A DNA stretch of 64,000 nt from the NCBI RefSeq assembly GCF_036324505.1, contig NC_086370.1, positions 2,929,953-2,993,952 of the forward strand. Reading direction: 5' to 3'. Each line of letters begins with the position of its first letter. Position 1 is the stretch's first letter. A model generated the notes under the pieces. It was not told the origin of the DNA. It saw only the letters and a list, made by a program, of their open reading frames with translations, and ran no database searches. This document shows, piece after piece, positions 54,501 to 64,000 of the stretch. This DNA is from Eleginops maclovinus. Taxonomy: Eukaryota > Chordata > Actinopteri > Perciformes > Eleginopidae. Position numbers and translations under genes: made by a program.

Positions 54501-57500
54501 CGGCTCGGCTGCACTCTGGAAGAACATGCACATTATAGTCAGTTATTTTGCAGCAGACACTCCACGTAATTACAATGATAATGCCTGCATTTCTGATTGT
54601 TACGTTTGTATTATATCCTGAACAAACACACTTTCCCCAGCATCTGTGTAAGATATAGTAATAGTTAACTGTCAAACTACTGTGTCATTTCTTACAGAAG
54701 GATTTAAGGTATTTATTCATCCAGGTTAAAAGACTAAAACACATATTGATTGCATACACAACATGTATAATCACATCAACCTAAATGATAATTGCATTAA
54801 ATAAGGCATAGAGATACAAGATCATGTTTTAGCAAAAAGGCTGTTTGGCCTTATACTTTTCTTATATTTTTAAACAGTTACACTAATAATTATCTCATCT
54901 CTTAAAACAGCATTTGTTATTCCAAAGAGCCCCGCAGGACCAGAACCATTTGCACAGAAATGTAATTATAGCCTTCATAAACACATAAGGTGCAAAGAAG
55001 TTTGATATAGGCACTAAACTAAACAAATAAGTATTCCCATTAATCAATCTAAAATGGCTTAAATATTATAGCTATGAGAGGGTGATAACTGAATGGAGGC
55101 AGTGAGGTTTGGCTATACGCGGCCACAGAGGGGCAGTGTCGATACGATCAGGTCTCCTTACTTTATTCTTCCAGACACTTGATAAACAACTATTTGACGC
55201 ACTTGGCACCAACACATCATATTTGTATTAATATATACTGTTTTGAAAATAGTTTTTATTTAGATTACAAATGAGTTTGCAAACATCCCTTCAATAATGT
55301 CCCTAATCCTACCTCAGTCTTATTTGCAGGGTCCACTTTAGTGTGGTGGTGCTGATGGTGCTGGTGGTGCTGGTGGTGCTGATGGTTGTGGTGGTCTCCA
55401 TGGTGATGTCTATGGTGCAATACTCTGACAGAAATACTCATTTTGTGACCTTGAGAGGTCCAGGTGTGGACGGTGAAATCCTGCTTCCCATGAATATTCA
55501 TAGGTCTTTTCACCTGGGGGGTGGGGGGTGGGGGGGGGAGACAACAGTTATCATCTAAGAGAAACATGCTGGGTCTCTGTACATGACAAAATCAATCTGA
55601 GAAAAATCAAAAAACCAAAACAGCTGGGTGAGCTTCTTCAAAAACATTCAATAATTAAGTTAAAGTTGAACTTTGTCTTCAGGTTAGCCAGTCCTACTTT
55701 TAGTTTTTGCTGTATAAACAATTTCCTCATACGTTGATTGTATGGGATAGATGTATAAATATAATTCACGCAACAGTCAAACCTTCAGCTACCCACTGTC
55801 TGCATCAAAATTGGAGAGCACAAAATGATCCATCCTCTTCACTCTTTATCAGGCTCCCAATGTGCACCAGATTGGTGCAATGACTTTTAATAGCCTACAA
55901 CCCTGACGGTGAATATTGCTGTATTTGGTAACGCAGGATTGTAGCACAACAAGGAAGTAAAAGCAGTGCTGTGCTATTTAAATGTGAAAGTTCAATACAA
56001 AAATTCTGTCACTATATCAATTAATAACAGTTATAAATTGTAATATCAATGACAATCACAATTTGCAATTGAGCTTAACATATGTACTGACCTTCAGTAT
56101 GCCATCTCCCTGTACCGTGAAATGTCTGTCATCACTTCTGAAGACAAATGTTGTGCGGTCTGTGCAGTCAGTGAAGGCCACTAGAAATAAATGGAAGAAA
56201 TGGTCATACATTACAAATGCATTTCATACAGAGAAAATAACATTCAAATAAAAACCAGGAAGTCATCAGAACATAAACAAATGAAGACCCTTTTGCCAAA
56301 TCTGAAATAAACACAGGTCCTAAAGTTTGATTACTACCTCTACAAGGCTAACGGTAATACAGATTGAACCGGTATCTTCCACATCATAAGAACAGGCACA
56401 CTAGGAAAAAACGTTTCATCACAAAGTGACCCATAAGCCTTTCGAGTGACACAAAGTCATCTTCATAACCACCCACTAACGTTCGCATTGAGTAAGGCCA
56501 GATATACCAGCTCAGATTTAAAAAGTCAAATTGCATGTTCATAAGGGTTTAGAGTAAGTGTGTGTTAAAGGAGGGTGGACTGAAAAGATGTTAGCATTGC
56601 ATAAGGGAAGCACAGGAGGCAAGAGAGGCAATCGAGAAGACTGCCAATGTAAGACGCCACTACAGCAGCAAACACGGCCATTTTGAACAAAATCCCGAAA
56701 CTCAAGTGGTCACGTCAAGCCTCAAAGTCATCTTTATTGCCAATGTTCTGTTTGTGTGAGACACACCGGGAGATCGAAATGCTGTTTCTCACAATCCCGA
56801 GAAATAAGAGAATAAGCCTACAGCAGGAACCAACACAGCAAGAGCTGGCAATGGAGAAAAGCAGATGTTCTAGGAACTAAAAAAAGTCAACTATAGAAGC
56901 ACTTTTTCAACAGAGAAGAGTGTATTTATAAGTTATTGATGGACATGCTAAAAAGAAAGCAAAAAGGATAAAATGACAGAAAAACCTCAGCAGATAACAC
57001 GGTCAAATTTCTGCAGCAAGATTAAGAGATTCCAACCGAGATTTGCTACAGGAAGTTTGTGATAGCAAAGAAAAGCACAACTCGTATCACTTGCCATGGC
57101 ACAACCAACAGGCAACCTTAAATTAATGTGCAGTTCACTCATTTGCTCTCACTCCCCAACATCTAGCCCAACGCATGCGGGATATTCTCTAGTGCAACCC
57201 TGCACAGGATAGCCAGTGTAGTGGGGTTGGCCTTTGTCTAAGTGGCTGTGACTAAGAGATAATAAGCAGGTAAAGATGGCGATGGTGTCTACCAGAGCAA
57301 ACCAGAAGCCCTGTTCATTATTGTAGAACATTGTCATAAACAAGCAAATATTTCACCATCAGACAAAGACCTAAGCCTCTTTTTGAATAGCACGTCCTGC
57401 AGAACAGGCTCGGGGACATTGTTGTACCCTGCAAGCTGAGACCTGAGGTAGTTTGGGAGTGAGAACAATGTGAGCAGCTAATCTGTAGAAGGCAATCTGA

Positions 57501-59336
57501 GCCCGCTGAGCACTTTAGAAAAGCTCAGGAGTTGTATCTATAGCTTTAACTTATAGATCCAAATGCTTTCATGGATAAAATGTTCCTTCTAGAATGTACA
57601 ATCTAAAAATACATAATATTGAACAAGGGAAACAAACAAGGTGTGTGTGCATTCACCAAAGTGTGAGTAAATTGAGTAGATTGTTCCTACCTTTTCCCAG
57701 TCTTGTGTGTGGCTTCAGGTGCTTTGTGGACACTTTGAAAATCAACATGCCTGACTCGAATCCAGGTACACATGTTGGCTCTTCAGCAGGCACTAAAACA
57801 GAGGCCTAAGAGAGGAAACAGACTTGAATTAAATCAGAATCCAGATATATGGAATATGTGTAAATCACTAGCCGACAAGAACTGTTAATCAGTCAGATTT
57901 TGTTGCGGAAACTTAAAATGGCACTATTAAAACAATATACAACACTTATGACCCGTTTCCACAGCATGATGCTTAAAATCAATGATGGTAACAGGTACTT
58001 TCTATTTGTTTTCCCATGCAGGACCGTCCCGTCAGCAGGCAGGATTCTCGGCTGAGCGATTTTACAACGCAGTGTGAAACTGCCCTGACGTCATCTTTAA
58101 CAGGAGACTTACTGAATCCTTTTACCAGAAACCAACCAAGAACTTAGTCAGCTACTTTGAGGGATGCCAGTCAACCCAAAACTGGGTTCAGTTAACACAA
58201 TAATTGAGGTCACTATTGATGACAGCTACTGTTTATAACTTTTGCAAACAGAAAACCAAAACAGAAAGTAGTTGAATAGAGCGGTGTGTAGCTTGAAGTG
58301 AAAACAAAGCTTTAACAGACACCATAAAATAACTCAGGGTTTTTTGGGGGCTGCACATAACACACATTTCCATTAGGGATTAATCTTAGTTTTTTTGTTG
58401 ATCTTTGGTCTATGAAGTTAGAACAAAAAGGTAAAAACTAAATACATTATAAGTACTGTGATCCCTAGTTTAGTAAGGACCTTAAATTGTGTATTTTGTC
58501 CCACCATATATTAAAAATCATATCAGAAAGGTCTAATACATATTTATTTATTTATTTTAAAGAGAACAAGCAGCCAATTTAAATAAGGAAATGTGGAATT
58601 TTCATATTTGGTAGGTGGTTCAAGTAACTACTGAATAAATCATCAAAATTGCTCTGTAGGACTTAAATGGTGTTCTTTTAAATATATCATTAAACATTTT
58701 TTTACCAGAAACTTGTTCTTGAAATCATTCCAACATCATAGTAATTCATACAAAAAAGAAACTAATGAATGTATGAAAACAAGTCAATGGAGACAGACAT
58801 GTTGGGCTGGAATTCAACCTGCAGACAACGTCATCAACGCACAGGGCGAGGCCGGCAGACCTACCGACTCCAGGGAGGAAGAGTCAACTCTGAAAATGGC
58901 GATTTAGTGCTGCTTGTGTGTAATGGCTTGTAACACTAAGATACATATTGTTTTTAAATTACGTAAGAAGTTTCGCAGCATTGTTAAATGGACGAATCAC
59001 CACCAATTTAGATTTAATTTCGCCATTACCTCCCCCTCCCCCCGACAACCTGGCTCCTTTGAGTCAAATACAGTGAAGAGCTGCGGCAAGTGCTGTGACA
59101 CATTTAGTTGTTTTTTAACTGGAATAAAAGGCTAAATAAAGTTATCGTTACAATTTCCAATGACACGAAAGTTTCTTAACCAGGATAGTGTCCTGTCAGT
59201 ATTGTAAATAACATCGACTAAATAGATTTATCGACAGAAATGAGCAGTAGAAGAGTTCAGGAGAAGTTACAGCCGGAAATCTCACCTGAAAAACGACGAT
59301 TAAAATTCCCAAAACCGCGAACTGAGCGGTCCCCAT
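45585..59336 (-). CDS. cdh1: E-cadherin (classical type I cadherin)
   Basis: Exons in transcript order: 59336-59286, 57805-57691, 56180-56092, 55513-55313, 54515-54378, 53914-53759, 53136-52992, 52689-52517, 51909-51781, 51647-51462, 51295-51051, 50192-50050, 49913-49822, 49689-49557, 49052-48834, 47993-47863, 47306-47163, 45800-45585. They total 2706 bp (901 aa), all GT-AG. It mediates calcium-dependent homophilic adhesion at epithelial junctions. A short signal peptide ([18 protein letters not shown]) leads to a prodomain to residue 175 with a furin site RRKR, then mature DWVIP (Trp2 = W177). HAV lies at 254-256. Calcium motifs DQNDN, DSNDN, DVNEAP and DVNDN mark five cadherin repeats. The transmembrane helix is at about 724-747. 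The tail has a dileucine (759-760), the p120 site [11 protein letters not shown] (772-782) and the beta-catenin region with a Ser cluster (861-870), ending [14 protein letters not shown]. The tail and HAV favour CDH1 over other cadherins; a fish cdh1 duplicate is possible. Confidence 0.95.
45850..46952. mobile_element. TIR element in cdh1 intron 17
   Basis: The left end TACCACTTCACAATAAGTCT continues ACCCTTATAAAGG. The right end, reverse complemented, reads GGTACCACTTTACAAGATTA and continues CCCTTATAAAGGG. The similarity continues into AGGTTGTRAACACTT on both sides (about 45905 and 46880). The middle (about 46100-46790) has a different, GC-richer composition and may be cargo or a nested element. 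No coding capacity was recognised. Confidence 0.65.
55343..55417 (-). repeat. cdh1: Triplet tract coding a His-rich prodomain segment
   Basis: An in-frame run of CAC, CAT and CAG codons in cdh1 exon 4 encodes residues 118-142. Seventeen of these 25 residues are His, with Gln about every third position. It lies between the folded prodomain and the furin site, and furin processing would remove it. Confidence 0.85.
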
Positions 59337-59600
59337 CTGTCTGTACTCCTCTTTCAGTATTCCTCGCGATGTAAGTTGATAAAAAATAAAGTTTATAAAT
59401 TATAAATATATTCCTTAACGGGTTTGCGTCGCGTCTTCTTTGTCTCCTCTCCTGAAGGTAGTTAGTGACTGAGTGCAGCTGGGCGAGTTGCTGCAGGTAC
59501 TTTCAGCCTATGACGTCAGCTCACAGGTGCGCGTGTTCCTGATATGGTCATACCGGCTGACACACCTGATGAGACAGATACCGGCCGTTTCTGTTAGCCT
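59337..59600 (-). promoter_or_regulatory. cdh1: cdh1 5' UTR and promoter region
   Basis: Upstream of the cdh1 ATG the sequence has a palindromic CRE, TGACGTCA (59511-59518), and E-boxes CAGGTG (59524-59529) and CACCTG (59573-59578), plus a ZEB-type CAGGTA (59494-59499). Another CACCTG overlaps the exon 1 donor (59283-59288). In mammals, paired E-boxes of this type in the CDH1 promoter bind Snail, Slug and ZEB repressors. The same role here is inferred. The start of transcription is not defined; it probably lies between 59400 and 59510. Confidence 0.55.
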
Positions 59601-62600
59601 GCTTCCTGTCGTGGTATAGGTAGCAGATATACGACAGGTAATAGTAGTACTAATACACTGACAGCGTTCACTAAAAGCTGTATGTGAGATGAGTGAGCAG
59701 CTTTCTGTCTCATTTCCTCATACTGACAACCACTGACACCCCCCTCCTCTCTAACTCCCCCCCCCCTCTCACACTATGCTTAAAATGCACTTTTACTTCT
59801 ATTTTAACATAGACAACATATATTCCTTGCTGGGAAAGTTAGAGTCCTGCTACACTTTGGGAACTAATATACCAACCATGGTTTCATCAAGAATGGCCAA
59901 AACATGAACTACAGGAAGGTTGTCATTTGTATGAAACCAGTTTTGAAAACCAGTGGAAGTTTCAGGTGTTTAATACTGAACCCACATGCCTGTAATTCAT
60001 GGAGTCAAAGAAACTATTTTCCTAATGTGCTCATTGAAGACATTTTTTAAAGCTTTGAACATCAATAATTAATCTGCAAGAGAAGAGTAGGCTATTTCCT
60101 TCATTTATTCATTATTGTTCTTCTCCTGACGGTCTGAACATCAGCTGACTGAAAGACTAACCTTGCACCACCTGATGTGTGGTCAGTGTCTAAGAGAGAA
60201 ACTGCAATTCGACCGATTTAAAACGAATTGTGGTGAGAAAGCTTTTCTTTACTATTTCAGTATAACTTTGGTTTTTGGTTTGAACTTAAATATTTTTGTA
60301 ACTTTCCAGTAAAAACAGCCATATTAGTTAAACTCAAGTAGCAATTCCGGACAGCATTTTTTAAAATAAGCTGCATATAATTATTTGTTTCCACCCTTGT
60401 TGACTATGCAGTGTTAGCCTTGCCTGGACTAATATGTGTGACTTAAGGTTATTTGATGACCTGAAAGACAAATAATAATTTGAGGGTTCTCAATATATTT
60501 AAATATGGCTATCGTAACTCCAAGTATTTTAATTGTATAGTACTACCTTATACAACGTTGTACTTTTACTACACTACATTTGTTTACAGATTTATTTACT
60601 ATTTACTTTATAAATGCTCATACTGACGCACAATACTTATGTAACACTTTTAAAATATGATTACTTGGTCTAGATTTAAACTATCTTACATTATATTTAA
60701 GTAACTAAAACTATGAGTTGGTTAACAGCAATTTTGCTTTGATGTTTTTTGTTCAGATTTCTTTCAGTTAAAGCTTCTTAAAAGCGGAAATTTGCCGCTT
60801 TTGCTTTGAATAAAAAGAGTGCTTTCAGTCCTAATACTTTAAGTACATTTTCCTATTTCCTATTAATTCACACTATTTAACCACAAAAAGGGATTCCCAC
60901 ACTACTAAATTAACATTACCTGCTAACATCTGGGGGAAAGCAAACAGACAAATGAAAAAATACATAAAGCAAACGCAAACACTTCAATGACATACTTCAA
61001 GGAAACACATATTGTATATTAAATGTAAAAGCCATTGAATAACCTAAAACATTTGACTGTTAAAGGAACCAGTCTACATTGCCCTCTTTTTCTCTTAAGT
61101 TATAGTAGCTAATGTTAGCTATATAGCATTAGCCTACTATTCATTTGCTATTTTATATGTAAACAAAAGACTATTGTTGCTTGACAGCATATCGATGCTT
61201 TAACATCTTTCTATATCTGTAGAATAAAAAGTGTATTTATATGACGATTGTGGATGCATGTAGGATCTTGTAATATCGTTAGCTAGGTTAGCTTGTAGCA
61301 GGAACGTCATGCTAGGGGGCTAGCATGTTCTAGCTAATGGTTGACAAATTGTAATAGTTTACTCAGAAGGCAAACTAATTTACAGCACTGTGTCACATTT
61401 AAGTAACTTATTATTATTAATTTAAAGGACTAATGATGGGTAAAATCAAGTAAAGCTATACATATTCTTTTACTTACTGTGTGTATCAGACAATCAGCAG
61501 CAGGCAATGTTAACTCCTGTGGATTTTTATATAGCACGGACAACGGTGTTAGTTCTTGGTCAAATTAACTAATTAACGTTATTTGCAGAGCGCTTTTTAC
61601 AGCAAAAATCTCTCAGTCGTTCTGTAAAAGCACACTAAAACAGGAAATGTTCTCAAAGTAACAGGTATGTCATATGAGTTGAATGTAGGCTGTCCCTCAG
61701 CACCACACATTTTACACTTGAAATGCCCTCACAATTATTTATTTTTTTGCCATTGACCAATTATGCAATTTATTGTAATGGAACTTAGAGCAGTACTAAT
61801 ATGATTCTATCCAAGACCGTTGTCTGTGTGGCTTTGTGTGTAAAGTGATTGTTCATTCTTAAATCATACCAGTTTACTGATCATTGTTGTGTCTATGAAA
61901 AGAGAAGAAAAAAGAGCCAAGGTGGGAATTATTTTTTTAATGCCCCCCACCCTAGGAGGTTACTATATTTCCCACTGGCTGACTGCTCCATAACCTCGAG
62001 TAAAGCCCTGTTTACAGTACACAGCCTGCCTGAACTCTTTGGGAGATAGCTTCAGATATCAACATAAATCAGTGTGCATAATAGCTTACAGGTAAAAAAA
62101 AACACTCATAATAACACTAGTTGATGGTGACTAACCAAAATACTAAGCAGTCTATAAACCAGACCCTTGTGAACACTGAACAATCTCTAAAGTGTTCTTA
62201 TTTTAAATTTGTTGTACTTTTTTTTACTGGATTCTTCAAAATCGGAATTGCAAAATGCACCAGCAACCATCTTCTCAGTTGAAACAAATTGTAATTATTG
62301 TAAAAAAGGGGAATAATAATTCAAGTACAAGAAGATACAAAATGTTAAGTGTTATGCAACATTTAATTGTAAAACTGTTGCAAGTGTCCCTTCCATCACA
62401 CACAATATCATATCATCTATAATCCTTCCCTCTGAAAGCTTCAGATTGGAAAAACATGAAAAATGGGGGACTTTTTCAAAGGCAATTTAGTGATGTTATC
62501 TCCCGCACTTCCTTTCCATCAGTCATCCTTCCCATAGAAAGACTGAGGGCTGTGTGGGCAGAAGAAAGACTGGTCATTTGCGGCGGACACCACTTAGCCT

Positions 62601-63784
62601 GTGAAATGGTCAATGTGGGACGGAGAGGAAGACAAGTAAAGAGGAAGAACAGAGACAGGGGCAGGAGAGGAAGGACGCAGTGTCAGGTTACATGATTAGT
62701 TTGTTGATTTAGCAGAGAGGGGGGTTCACTTCCTTAAATGTGAATATGGCTGTAAACACGCCTTTAATGTCTATGTGTAAAATGTTATTATTTCAATATT
62801 TTAGTGTTTATTCATTACAATTGTTAAGGCACACTTCACACCAAGTGGAAACTAATTTGGCCTATTGAAGCCATTATGTCAACATTAAGTGTTCTTCGGG
62901 GTATGATTAAGCCACAAGCACTCAGGAATCACATGATTGCCCAGGATCAGAGTATTATTGTTGGTATGTCTGTTGGTGAAGCACTTTGATTTAGACTGAA
63001 ATATCTCATGAACAGAAGGTTTTGTACAGGAATTTAGATAGGATGACCACTTATAACTCAATCCCCTGATTGTTCCTCTATCTCTATCTTTTTACTTTGT
63101 TTCAGTTCCACTTCTTAATCAAGACGTATATACTGTGGAAGGGGTGGGGTGAGGGTAGACAAAAACTAAAAAAGAAATAATGAAAATGGAGGAGCTTGTT
63201 CAGATTCCAAGCATTCAGGTAAAGTGTAAACAGTTATCCATGGAAATGTAGATCAGTCTTATTGCCCTCCACACATAACATAAATAATACATTTTTCTCA
63301 GTTTCTTTAGGCATCTTTATTTTCTTCAGCATCCGAATTAAGTAAATTTGGATTTTGTAATTTTCAGAGGAATTCATTTTTGTTAGTTATTACTGAAAAT
63401 CTGACTGGATAAACGTCCTGTTTCTATATTATTAAGGAGTCTTTCTGTCCTGCAGCAGAAGCCATCCTTATCTAGGAGTAGAACACTGAGTCAACACAGC
63501 TCAGCCCCTCCCCCACTGAGAGTTGATGTTTCACATTCCAGGTGCCCTTCCCCATTGCCAAGGTCCCAACGATCATCTGCAACAAGTCTGCTCTTCACCC
63601 TTGCGGGGGGGGGGGGGTGTCATGGGGGGTTTTTACTCTTCACCTGAAACCAACTTACCTCTGGTTTCCATGCTAGGGAAACAAACTCAGAAATAAAATA
63701 GAGACATGACTAATATCAGTTTACCTTCAAGACATCACAGTTTCCACTCATTTACCAATAGGGAATAAGACGTTGTGACAATTA
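59601..63784. other. Intergenic region upstream of cdh1
   Basis: AT-rich DNA with no supported gene. A small hairpin (AAAAGCGG at 60780-60787 with CCGCTTTT at 60795-60802) and scattered TTAGCTA words are present. An ATG-led open stretch at 63181-63220 ends in a GTAAAG donor and could be a first exon of a gene beyond the window, but there is no family match. A G-run lies at about 63605-63617. Confidence 0.4.
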
Positions 63785-63950
63785 CACTGAAAAAACTCAA
63801 ATGCTGACTTTAATGAAATGTATTATGTCAATAGAATACACATAGTTGAAAGCAATACAACTAAGTTGAACCTAATAGTTTTTTCTTTAAACTTAATATT
63901 ATTGCTTTCAACTAACCTGATACAGTTTTACAAAAAAGAGTTTATCAGTG
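63785..63950. mobile_element. Small TA-flanked MITE
   Basis: The left end CACTGAAAAAACTC and the right end, reverse complemented, CACTGATAAACTC are inverted, with TA on each side (63783-63784 and 63951-63952). An inner perfect 15-bp pair (TAGTTGAAAGCAATA and TATTGCTTTCAACTA) would form a hairpin. About 166 bp. Confidence 0.65.
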
Positions 63951-64000
63951 TAGGGGTGGACTGAGAACTTTTTGATTTAAATACAGATGTGTAAAAAATG

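Noticed and set aside
55343..55558. Plus-strand Val/Leu-Met-rich frame ([10 protein letters not shown] type)
   Set aside because: It is the antisense of the His-coding triplet tract of cdh1 exon 4.
45546..59336. Plus-strand open frames opposite the cdh1 exons
   Set aside because: They are shadows of the minus-strand coding exons; none has its own splice context or family features.
63181..63220. Possible first exon ATGAAAATGGAGGAGCTTG...CAG|GTAAAG
   Set aside because: It is too short to assign, with no downstream exon in the window; noted only as a lead.

Overview
This is vertebrate nuclear DNA, almost certainly from a ray-finned (teleost) fish. It has short exons in long introns, vertebrate GT-AG splice signals, and long (TG)n arrays. 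It also carries typical fish repeats: a BEL/Pao LTR element, L2/Rex-type LINEs, tRNA-derived SINEs, TTAA-flanked MITEs and hAT-like MITEs. Two protein-coding genes can be followed exon by exon, and they converge tail to tail. Everything else I can identify is mobile DNA or unassigned sequence.

Layout: 1-850 holds LINE scraps. 973-6358 is a BEL/Pao retrotransposon with two near-identical LTRs and a 5-bp target duplication. Its polyprotein is broken and internally deleted. 6.4-26.4 kb has no gene I can prove. It contains MITEs, SINEs, a Rex/L2-like LINE fragment, twin (TG)n arrays around a possible 5' exon (14.56-14.73 kb), a TTAA MITE carrying a nested hAT-like MITE, and a 1.4-kb TTAA element with about 185-bp inverted ends and remnants of a THAP domain (Kolobok-like).

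26495-42063 (+) is rasgrp3, a Ras/Rap guanine-nucleotide exchange factor (REM, CDC25, two EF hands, C1). I place it in 16 coding exons, 702 aa. Intron 2 looks like a minor-spliceosome (U12) AT-AC intron. 45585-59336 (-) is cdh1 (E-cadherin), placed in 18 coding exons, 901 aa, with signal peptide, prodomain, furin site, five cadherin repeats, transmembrane helix and catenin-binding tail. Both gene models keep frame across every junction: the exon lengths sum to 2109 and 2706 bp.

The two proteins act separately. RasGRP3 is recruited to membranes by diacylglycerol and calcium and activates Ras/Rap. E-cadherin is the calcium-dependent epithelial adhesion receptor. Nothing in the sequence shows that they are co-regulated. 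59.6-64 kb, upstream of cdh1, shows promoter-like E-boxes and a CRE near the gene, then AT-rich intergenic DNA with one small MITE. All calls come from reading the sequence; family comparisons are from memory, without database searches.
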